The notes below the pieces were generated by a model. It made no database searches. It saw nothing but the letters and a program-made list of their open reading frames with translations, and was not told the origin of the DNA. A DNA stretch of 5,100 bases from Alphaproteobacteria bacterium (GTDB taxonomy: Bacteria; Pseudomonadota; Alphaproteobacteria; Rickettsiales; SXRF01), in assembly GCA_020050695.1 (NCBI GenBank), contig JAGVKI010000215.1:1-5100 (forward strand). Direction: 5' to 3'. A program made the position numbers and the translations under genes. Position 1 is the first letter of the stretch. Each line of letters opens with the position of its first letter. Positions 1 to 5,100 of this stretch are shown here, in pieces.

Positions 1-2129
1 AACTGGGTTTTGATTACCTGCGCGATAACATGAAATTTGTGCGCGAGGCGATGGTGCATCGCCCGTTCAATTATGCGATTGTCGACGAAGTGGATTCGAT
101 CCTGATCGACGAAGCGCGTACCCCGCTGATTATTTCCGGCCCGACCGAAGATAATTCGGAACTCTATAACCAGGTTGATCGCCTGCTCGCCAAAATTGAG
201 CCAGAGCATTATGAAAAAGACGAAAAGAACCGCTCGGTAACGCTGACCGAAGCAGGCGTGCGTCATATGGAAGGCCTGCTGATTGGCGCAAAGATGCTCG
301 CTGAAAATTCATCGCTTTACGATATAGATAACGTATCGCTGGTGCATCATGTGAATCAGGCGCTGCGCGCGCACATACTTTTTACCCGCGATGTGGATTA
401 TATCGTCAAGGATAACAAGGTTATTATCATCGACGAATTTACTGGCCGCATGATGGAAGGCCGCCGTTACTCTGACGGCCTGCATCAGGCACTCGAAGCA
501 AAAGAAAAAGCCAAGATCCAGAATGAAAACCAGACGCTGGCTTCGATCACATTCCAGAATTATTTCCGCATGTACCCAAAGCTGGCTGGCATGACCGGCA
601 CTGCGATGACTGAAGCGGGCGAATTCGGTGACATCTATAAGCTTGATGTGGTGGACGTGCCGACCAACGTGGATGTAGCGCGCGTTGACCAGCAGGACGA
701 AATCTACCGTACCGCCAATGAAAAATACCGCGCAGTGATCCGTGAAATCAAAACGGCGCATGAAAAGAAACAGCCGGTATTGGTGGGCACGGTGTCGATT
801 GAGAAATCGGAATATCTGTCGGAACTGTTGAAAAAAGAAAAAATCCCGCATCAGGTACTCAATGCCCGTTACCACGAGCAGGAAGCCTACATCATTGCGC
901 AGGCCGGACGCCCTGGCGCGGTTACGATTGCCACCAACATGGCCGGTCGCGGTACCGATATTATGCTTGGCGGTAATGCCGAAATGCGTATTGCCAAAGA
1001 AACGGCTGAGATGGCTGACGGCGTAGAAAAAGACGCAGCTATCAGCAAAATCCGTGCGGAAGTCGCACAGGCGAAACAGGATGTGCTGGCAAGTGGCGGC
1101 CTGTTTGTCATTGCTACCGAACGCCATGAATCACGCCGTATTGATAACCAGCTACGTGGCCGCTCTGGCCGTCAGGGTGATCCAGGCGAATCTAAATTCT
1201 TCCTGTCGCTGGAAGACGATCTGATGCGTATCTTCGGCTCCGAGCGTATCGACGGGCTGCTCCAGCGCCTGGGCATGAAAGAAGACGAGGCTATCTTCCA
1301 TCCGTGGATGACCAAGGCGATTGAACGCGCCCAGCAGAAGGTGGAAGCGCGTAACTATGAAGTGCGCAAAAACCTGCTGCGTTTTGACGACGTAATGAAC
1401 GACCAGCGTAAGGTGATTTACGAGCAGCGCATTGAACTGATGGAAGCCGAAAGCGTGACTGAGACGATTCTGGCCATGCGCGAAGAAATCGACCAGAACC
1501 TCATTGCTGCTTATGTGCCTGCGCGCTCTTATGCCGATGCATGGATGACAGAGGACCTGCAAAAAGAACTCTTCCGCATTTACGGCCTGCACCTGCCGGT
1601 GGTGGATTGGGCAAAGGAAGAAGGCATCGCAGAAGAAGAACTCTATGCGCGCATTAACGCCGCAGTAAATGTGCATTTTGATGGCAAGCTGGCCCAGTAT
1701 GGCGAGCCGCTGATGCGTATGGCGGAAAAACGTATCCTGCTGCAAACTCTGGATCAGCTGTGGAAAGAGCATCTGCTGGCGCTGGATCATTTACGCCAGG
1801 GCATTCATTTGCGCGGTTACGGCCAGCGTGATCCGCTGAACGAATATAAGCAGGAAGCCTTCGGCCTGTTTGAACAGCTGCTGAACCAGCTGCGCGAACT
1901 GGTGGTAAGCCGCCTGTCGCACCTGGAAATCCATATTGAAGCCCCGCCAATGTTCCCGCAGAACAATGATCCGAAGAACACAGGCCCAAAAAAGATGGTG
2001 GAAACCCGTCTTGACCCAGCGCTTAGCAGCGATGATGGGCAGTCATCATCTACGCCAAAAGTGGGACGCAATGATCCGTGCCCGTGCGGGTCTGGCAAGA
2101 AATATAAGCATTGCCATGGGCAGTTATAG
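1..2129 (+). CDS. secA: SecA preprotein translocase ATPase, 5'-truncated by window edge
   Basis: SecA is the cytosolic and membrane-peripheral ATPase that drives unfolded preproteins through SecYEG. The frame is open from base 3 (LGFDYLRDN, then the Met at 30), so the ATG at 30 is internal and the gene starts outside the window; 708 complete residues are present. Compared with the usual ~900 residues, about 170-190 N-terminal residues, including the Walker A motif, are missing. Visible in order: the DEVD Walker B/DEAD box (bases 84-95) followed by [15 protein letters not shown]; the preprotein cross-linking region; TGTAMTE near 590-611; [14 protein letters not shown] near 930-975; the arginine-finger motif [18 protein letters not shown] near 1135-1190; the helical scaffold with [19 protein letters not shown] near 1750-1805; a low-complexity acidic/Ser linker; and a C-terminal zinc-binding SEC-C motif, [13 protein letters not shown], near 2079-2117, which in known SecA proteins binds SecB and lipid. 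The reading frame is intact up to TAG at 2127-2129. Identification is very secure. Confidence 0.98.
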   Translation, partial: LGFDYLRDNMKFVREAMVHRPFNYAIVDEVDSILIDEARTPLIISGPTEDNSELYNQVDRLLAKIEPEHYEKDEKNRSVTLTEAGVRHMEGLLIGAKMLAENSSLYDIDNVSLVHHVNQALRAHILFTRDVDYIVKDNKVIIIDEFTGRMMEGRRYSDGLHQALEAKEKAKIQNENQTLASITFQNYFRMYPKLAGMTGTAMTEAGEFGDIYKLDVVDVPTNVDVARVDQQDEIYRTANEKYRAVIREIKTAHEKKQPVLVGTVSIEKSEYLSELLKKEKIPHQVLNARYHEQEAYIIAQAGRPGAVTIATNMAGRGTDIMLGGNAEMRIAKETAEMADGVEKDAAISKIRAEVAQAKQDVLASGGLFVIATERHESRRIDNQLRGRSGRQGDPGESKFFLSLEDDLMRIFGSERIDGLLQRLGMKEDEAIFHPWMTKAIERAQQKVEARNYEVRKNLLRFDDVMNDQRKVIYEQRIELMEAESVTETILAMREEIDQNLIAAYVPARSYADAWMTEDLQKELFRIYGLHLPVVDWAKEEGIAEEELYARINAAVNVHFDGKLAQYGEPLMRMAEKRILLQTLDQLWKEHLLALDHLRQGIHLRGYGQRDPLNEYKQEAFGLFEQLLNQLRELVVSRLSHLEIHIEAPPMFPQNNDPKNTGPKKMVETRLDPALSSDDGQSSSTPKVGRNDPCPCGSGKKYKHCHGQL

Positions 2130-2191
2130 CAACTTTAGTCACTCCATGTAAAATTTACTTGGAATCATTATAGTATACTGTCCAAAAGCGA

Positions 2192-2803
2192 TTAGAATGT
2201 CCTGATCAGTTTGACCACCGGCGAAACCAGACGGGCGTGTCCGTCTTCCAGATTCAAGGGCTTGAAAGTCTGCGTCATCGAACGTGGCAGCAGGAACGGC
2301 GGATCATACTGGCGGATGATGGTTTTGGCTCCGCGCCCCTGATAATGTTGCGCCACCACGATTTGCCCAGTTTTGCAGGGCCTTTCCATTTCCGAGATAA
2401 TGATGTCGCCGGGCAATATGCCTATAAGATTCATGCTGTCATCCCGCACTTCCAGTGCATAGGCTTTGGCAGAATAATCGGCGCTGGCCTCAACTTCGAG
2501 GTAGAATTTATCCTCTTTTTTAACAATGCCCGCCCGTTTTTTGCTTTGCTGAGGCTCGTGCTGGAAGGGAATCAGCAGTGGCGGTTCCATGAGCTGCCTG
2601 CCGCTATGCTCACGGATACCCAGTATATGCGCCACGGGCACGCCGATCAGGCGAGCGATCGCTGCGGCTTCATCGGCTTTCAGCTGCCGCCTGCCCTGGA
2701 ACAGGTTGGTCACCACCGATTTATCCCGTCCGAGAATACGGGCCAGATCGGTTTGTGTGATGCCGTGCTTGATAAGCAATTGTTTTAGATGTGACAGGTT
2801 CAT
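2192..2803 (-). CDS. XRE-type HTH regulator with C-terminal S24/LexA-like domain
   Basis: This 203-residue protein is probably a DNA-binding repressor of the LexA/phage C2-repressor type. Residues about 6-61 form an HTH_3/XRE domain, with the helix-turn-helix around residues 16-37 (TQTDLARILGRDKSVVTNLF). The C-terminal half matches the S24 fold: LEVRDDSM carries the expected catalytic Ser123, followed by IGILPGDIIISE and GQIVVAQ. An Ala91-Gly92 pair lies 32 residues before Ser123, near the LexA-type cleavage spacing of 35. The catalytic lysine is uncertain. Gapless alignment to LexA puts Lys160 at the right distance (+37), but aligning the TVKR strand with TIIR puts Ile163 there. Self-cleavage therefore cannot be assumed. 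The gene is convergent with secA (62 bp apart) and divergent from the 78-residue gene, sharing an operator-like palindrome that suggests autoregulation. The ATG start is chosen because a strong AGGAGG lies just upstream, although only one base separates them. The family call is strong; the target genes are inferred. Confidence 0.9.
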   Translation of the reverse strand: MNLSHLKQLLIKHGITQTDLARILGRDKSVVTNLFQGRRQLKADEAAAIARLIGVPVAHILGIREHSGRQLMEPPLLIPFQHEPQQSKKRAGIVKKEDKFYLEVEASADYSAKAYALEVRDDSMNLIGILPGDIIISEMERPCKTGQIVVAQHYQGRGAKTIIRQYDPPFLLPRSMTQTFKPLNLEDGHARLVSPVVKLIRTF

Positions 2804-2809
2804 ACCTCC
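2804..2809 (-). promoter_or_regulatory. Shine-Dalgarno of the S24 regulator, unusually close to the ATG
   Basis: On the minus strand the sequence reads AGGAGG, then one T, then ATG (the G-rich core is at 2805-2810 and the start codon at 2803-2801). This is a full-strength ribosome binding site, but the 1-nt gap is shorter than the usual 5-9 nt. A CTG at the third codon (2797-2795) would have a 7-nt gap. The placement either lowers translation of the repressor or points to a non-ATG start two codons later. Confidence 0.6.
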
Positions 2810-2857
2810 TATCTTAACGGAATCGGCGATTCAAGCAGTTGAGTTTATTGTAATTTT

Positions 2858-2886
2858 ATATTGACATATTATTGAGATTATCTCAA
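2858..2886 (-). promoter_or_regulatory. Candidate promoter for the S24 regulator gene, overlapping the opposing promoter
   Basis: Read on the minus strand, TTGAGA (2886-2881, 5 of 6 to the -35 consensus) is followed after exactly 17 bp by CAATAT (2863-2858). Transcription would start near 2851, giving a leader of about 48 nt. An alternative -10, TACAAT (2852-2847, 5 of 6), has no good -35. The element occupies almost the same DNA as the opposing promoter and the palindrome. The weak -10 makes this tentative. Confidence 0.35.
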
Positions 2887-2889
2887 TAT
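2861..2889 (+). promoter_or_regulatory. Candidate sigma-70-type promoter for the 78-residue gene
   Basis: A perfect -35 hexamer TTGACA (2861-2866) is followed after 17 bp by CAATAT (2884-2889), a weak -10 matching 3 of 6 positions. A better -10, TATTAT at 2887-2892, would need a 20-bp spacer. Transcription would begin near 2896, about 40 nt before the ATG at 2939. The palindrome centred on 2879 fills the spacer, so a bound repressor would block polymerase. Confidence 0.45.
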
Positions 2890-2892
2890 TAT
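2866..2892. promoter_or_regulatory. Palindromic operator in the divergent promoter region
   Basis: A perfect inverted repeat, ATTGAGAT-T-ATCTCAAT (2871-2887), is centred on 2879. It extends to 13-bp arms (2866-2878 and 2880-2892) with a single mismatched pair. Its dyad symmetry suits a dimeric HTH repressor, and it lies between the regulator gene and the divergent small gene. The obvious candidate ligand is the adjacent XRE/S24 protein. The inverted repeat is directly visible; its operator role is inferred from its position. Confidence 0.7.
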
Positions 2893-2938
2893 TTTTATCG
2901 GTATTACTCATTATAAAAAAATAATTGCGAAAACCGTT

Positions 2939-3175
2939 ATGGATCAACGCTTAATCGATGTCCTGAAATATCTTCATTTGACCGTGGATATGCTCAATAA
3001 GGAAATTGTCCGTTTTGCACGCAGCAACCAGTTTACAGAAACAGCGGAATGCATGCAGCTAATCGAATCTATCCGTGATAGCTGCACATGCAGCATTCAG
3101 GCGCTTAACACAGTCGAGCGCGCATTGCGCTACAGCGCCCTCAGGCCGCCGCCAGATGGAGAGGATACTACCTGA
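2939..3175 (+). CDS. Small hypothetical protein, 78 residues, probably helical
   Basis: I do not recognise this protein. It is predicted by eye to be mostly alpha-helical and soluble, with no signal peptide or membrane segment. It has heptad-like hydrophobic spacing (LIDVLKYLHLTVDMLN, then a second helix around residues 35-66), three cysteines (Cys38, Cys49, Cys51, the last two in CTC), and a proline/acidic tail (RPPPDGEDTT). Support for it being real comes from its clean divergent arrangement with the S24 regulator, a TTGACA promoter and operator upstream, and its fit into the gap before mlaF. Its stop region overlaps the end of mlaF by 8 bp, tail to tail. No clear Shine-Dalgarno precedes the ATG at 2939, which weakens the start choice. 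It is probably controlled by the divergent regulator; an accessory or lineage-specific role is possible, but no function can be assigned. Confidence 0.65.
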   Translation: MDQRLIDVLKYLHLTVDMLNKEIVRFARSNQFTETAECMQLIESIRDSCTCSIQALNTVERALRYSALRPPPDGEDTT

Positions 3176-3932
3176 TACCTGCGGTGATCGGGCCTTCGGC
3201 GCGGCCATGCACGAACTGGTCGACATAGTCATTGCCGCTGCGGTCGATTGAGCGGGCTTCGCCCTGCCAGATCAGCTGCCCATCATACAGCATCGCCACG
3301 CGGTGGGCGATACGGCGCACGCTGTTCATATCATGCGTGATGGTAAGGGTGGTGGCGCCGAGTTCTTTCGAGCACTGCACGATCAACTGGTTGATGACGT
3401 CGGCCATGATTGGATCGAGGCCCGTGGTCGGTTCATCAAAGAAAATGATTTCCGGGTTTGCTGCAATGGCGCGCGCAAGCGCCACACGCTTTTGCATGCC
3501 GCCGGAGAGTTCAGAGGGCGACAGGTTGGCTACGTCCGGGCCAAGGCCAACGGATTTGAGTTTTTCCACCGCCAGTTCCTTGGCCTGCGCTTTGCTTACC
3601 TGCTTGTTTTGCAGCAGTGCAAAGGTGATATTTTCCCATACCGGTAAGCTGTCGAACAACGCGCCGCCCTGAAAGAGCATGCCGAACTTGCCCATCATCT
3701 GCTGGCGTTCCTGCCTGCTGAGGCGGGTCACTTCCTGCCCGTCAATCTTAATGCTGCCGCTATCAGGCTTAATAATGCCCAGAATGGATTTGATCAGTAC
3801 CGATTTTCCGGTGCCCGAACCACCAATCACCACAAGCGATTCGCCTTTCTCAATCGAAATATCCACGCCCTGTAGCACCTTCTTTTTACCGAAGGCCTTG
3901 CATACACCCGAAAGTTCAATTTTTGCGGTCAT
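3168..3932 (-). CDS. mlaF: MlaF-like ABC transporter ATP-binding protein (phospholipid transport)
   Basis: This is the cytoplasmic ATPase of a MlaFE-type transporter, which in Gram-negative bacteria moves phospholipids between the inner and outer membranes to keep outer-membrane lipid asymmetry. All ABC motifs are present in the 254 residues: Walker A GGSGTGKS (37-44), Q-loop Gln88 in MLFQGGALFDSLPVWENI, which is typical of the MCE/Mla subfamily, signature LSGGM (142-146), Walker B IIFFDEP (162-168), D-loop GLDP (171-174) and switch His200 in THD. The C-terminal YVDQFVHGRAEGPI resembles the tail of MlaF proteins that helps ATPase dimerisation. The ATG at 3932 lies 4 bp after the mlaE stop, so translational coupling is likely; no strong Shine-Dalgarno is visible. 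No mlaD, mlaC or mlaB follows: the next gene is the convergent 78-residue gene. The family assignment is firm; the transport direction and exact substrate are inferred from the family. Confidence 0.95.
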   Translation of the reverse strand: MTAKIELSGVCKAFGKKKVLQGVDISIEKGESLVVIGGSGTGKSVLIKSILGIIKPDSGSIKIDGQEVTRLSRQERQQMMGKFGMLFQGGALFDSLPVWENITFALLQNKQVSKAQAKELAVEKLKSVGLGPDVANLSPSELSGGMQKRVALARAIAANPEIIFFDEPTTGLDPIMADVINQLIVQCSKELGATTLTITHDMNSVRRIAHRVAMLYDGQLIWQGEARSIDRSGNDYVDQFVHGRAEGPITAGIR

Positions 3933-3936
3933 GGCG

Positions 3937-4731
3937 TTACTTTGAAAACAGCAGGGCAGTGAGGAAATAATTCGACAGCAGGATCAGGATCGATGACGAC
4001 ACCACCGCGTGCGTGGTAGCCGCGCCAACGCCCTGTGCGCCGCCTTTGGAATGGAAGCCGTGGTAGCAGCCCATCAGCGATACGATAAAGCCGAATGCCG
4101 ACGCTTTGATCAGGCCGGACACTACGTCTTTAATTTCCAGGAAATCGAATGTGCTTTTGAGGTAAGGGCCGGGGGTGAAGTCGAGTGCGTGGATAGCCAC
4201 CATATAGCCGCCGAACACGCCGATAATATCAGCGATCAGCACCAGGCATGGTAGCATCAAAATGCCTGCCAGAAGACGCGGCAGCACCAGGTATTTATAG
4301 GGGTCAGTAGACAAGGTGGTCAGCGCATCGATCTGTTCGGTAACGCGCATGGTGCCGATTTCTGCGGCATAGGACGCGCCGATACGGCCCGCCACCATAA
4401 GGCCAGCCATCACCGGGCCAAGTTCGCGGGTGATTGAAAGCACTACCACGATGGCAATGGAACTCTCGGCGTTAAAGCGCGAAAACCCCGAATAGCTTTG
4501 CAGCGCCAGTACCGCGCCTGTAAATATGGCCGTCATGCCGACCACCGGAAGCGAGTAATAGCCGATTTCCACCAGCTGCTTGAGCAGCATTTTGCCATAG
4601 AAAGGAGGGCGCAAAATGCCACTGAAGGCCGCCCATACAAAAAGCACCACGCGGCCAATGGCGGCGAGGAACAGCAGGAACATACGTCCTATGGGGGCGA
4701 GGAAATTGAAAAACGGCAGATTCATGCGCAC
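3937..4731 (-). CDS. mlaE: MlaE-like ABC transporter permease (phospholipid transport)
   Basis: This is the inner-membrane permease of the MlaFE lipid transporter, normally a homodimer coupled to MlaF. The 264-residue length is normal. An amphipathic/hydrophobic N-terminal helix (about 15-40) precedes the core membrane segments (about 55-80, 92-118, 150-180, 205-222 and 243-262). Family motifs are clear: TRELGPVMAGLMVAGRIGAS (101-120), then EIGTMRVTEQIDAL, PRLLAGILMLP (151-161), and the loop GCYHGFHSKGGAQGVGAATT (221-240). The longest reading frame starts at GTG 4731, but an ATG two codons later (4725) is an equally plausible start; neither has an evident Shine-Dalgarno. It lies 67 bp after alr and 4 bp before mlaF, all on the same strand, so one transcript is likely. 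The family call is very secure; only the start is uncertain. Confidence 0.95.
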   Translation of the reverse strand: MRMNLPFFNFLAPIGRMFLLFLAAIGRVVLFVWAAFSGILRPPFYGKMLLKQLVEIGYYSLPVVGMTAIFTGAVLALQSYSGFSRFNAESSIAIVVVLSITRELGPVMAGLMVAGRIGASYAAEIGTMRVTEQIDALTTLSTDPYKYLVLPRLLAGILMLPCLVLIADIIGVFGGYMVAIHALDFTPGPYLKSTFDFLEIKDVVSGLIKASAFGFIVSLMGCYHGFHSKGGAQGVGAATTHAVVSSSILILLSNYFLTALLFSK

Positions 4732-4742
4732 TTTTGTACGCG

Positions 4743-4777
4743 ATGAATCGGTAAATGTAAATGGTTCAATGAATCGG
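4743..4777. repeat. Short direct repeats in the alr-mlaE spacer
   Basis: ATGAATCGG occurs at 4743-4751 and again at 4769-4777, a 26-bp period, and the DNA between holds a tandem TAAATG (4752-4757 and 4758-4763). They fill much of the 67-bp gap just upstream of the mlaE start. They could be a regulator-binding pair or chance; no terminator hairpin is seen in the gap, so readthrough from alr is expected. Confidence 0.4.
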
Positions 4778-4798
4778 GATGCTTAGGCTAATTTATTC

Positions 4799-5100
4799 TT
4801 ATGCCGCGCGATAGCTGCGTGCAATGCGCGTGCCCAGCCGGGTGAAGATTTCATAGCCGATGGTGTCGCAGCTGCCTGCCACCACATCTACCGTTTGTTT
4901 TTCATTGATAAACTCTGCGCGCAACCGGGGATTAAGCGCGGATTCGGGAACTTCGGTAATATCCAGGGCAATCATATCCATGGAAACGCGCCCCGCGATG
5001 GGCACTTTTACGCCTGCCACATAGGCAAAGCCTTTATTACTCTGGCTGCGCAGCCAGCCATCGGCATAGCCAAGCCCGGTAATCGCGATTTTTTGTGCCT
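4799..5100 (-). CDS. alr: Alanine racemase C-terminal part, 5' end outside window
   Basis: Alanine racemase is a PLP enzyme that interconverts L- and D-alanine and so supplies D-alanine for peptidoglycan. The frame is open from the right edge of the window to TAA at 4801-4799, giving about 100 residues of the usual 350-400. The valine codon GTG at 5020 is internal: the frame continues upstream as ITGLGYADGWLRS. This contains the GYADG motif, whose Tyr is the catalytic base acting on the L-alanine side in characterised Alr enzymes. Next comes AGRVSMDMIALDIT, matching the conserved RVSMD substrate-pocket segment, and then a typical C-terminal end with CDTIGYEIFTRLGTRI. The PLP-binding lysine lies in the missing N-terminal barrel. 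The gene is first in the visible leftward operon with mlaE and mlaF. Identification is secure; completeness cannot be judged. Confidence 0.96.
   Translation of the reverse strand, partial: AQKIAITGLGYADGWLRSQSNKGFAYVAGVKVPIAGRVSMDMIALDITEVPESALNPRLRAEFINEKQTVDVVAGSCDTIGYEIFTRLGTRIARSYRAA

Noticed and set aside
30..32. ATG at 30 as the secA start
   Set aside because: The frame is open to the left edge and the preceding residues LGFDYLRDN are conserved SecA sequence, so this Met is internal.
309..1127. Long minus-strand open frame (272 residues) opposite secA
   Set aside because: It lies entirely within conserved secA coding sequence, has Phe/His-rich composition typical of an antisense shadow, and shows no recognisable domain or ribosome binding site.
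1152..1790. Minus-strand open frame (212 residues) opposite secA
   Set aside because: It is a shadow of the secA helical scaffold region; its composition is unlike a real protein and it has no supporting signals.
2174..2179. TATACT as a -10 promoter box
   Set aside because: No -35-like hexamer lies 16-18 bp upstream, and it would point into the 3' end of a convergent gene.
2130..2191. Possible terminator between secA and the convergent regulator
   Set aside because: Only GTAAAATTTAC and the 8-bp palindrome AGTATACT (2172-2179) are seen. Neither can form a GC-rich stem with a loop and U-run.
2237..2788. Plus-strand open frame (183 residues) opposite the S24 regulator
   Set aside because: The minus-strand frame shows clear HTH and S24 motifs with a strong Shine-Dalgarno; the plus-strand frame has no family resemblance.
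5018..5020. GTG at 5020 as the start of a short 73-residue gene
   Set aside because: The same frame continues to the right edge with the conserved GYADGW motif of alanine racemase, so the codon is an internal valine.

Overview
This window most likely comes from an alphaproteobacterial chromosome of moderate GC content (roughly 50%, estimated by eye). The basis is the alr-mlaE-mlaF gene order, which I recall from several alphaproteobacteria, and the sequence style of SecA and the MlaE/MlaF pair. No rRNA or other marker allows a finer placement. No rRNA, tRNA, CRISPR array, transposase or phage structural gene is visible.

Layout from left to right: (1) Bases 1-2129 (+) hold the C-terminal three quarters of secA, the preprotein translocase ATPase, cut by the left edge. 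(2) Bases 2192-2803 (-) hold a 203-residue regulator with an N-terminal XRE-type helix-turn-helix and a C-terminal S24/LexA-like domain, convergent with secA. (3) Bases 2804-2938 are an AT-rich divergent control region. It has a near-perfect palindrome centred on 2879, lying inside overlapping, opposed promoter-like elements. (4) Bases 2939-3175 (+) encode a 78-residue helical protein of unknown function. (5) Bases 3168-3932 and 3937-4731 (both -) encode the ATPase and permease of an Mla-type lipid ABC transporter (mlaF and mlaE). (6) Bases 4799-5100 (-) hold the C-terminal part of alanine racemase (alr), cut by the right edge.

The right half reads as one leftward operon, alr-mlaE-mlaF, joining D-alanine supply for peptidoglycan with phospholipid transport for outer-membrane asymmetry; secA is likewise a cell-envelope gene. 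Between these housekeeping blocks sits a compact two-gene module: the S24-type repressor and the divergent 78-residue gene, sharing one operator-bearing intergenic region. This module is the least conventional part of the window. Its organisation resembles a phage-type or stress-type repressor switch controlling one small gene, but that function is inferred from layout and is not demonstrated.
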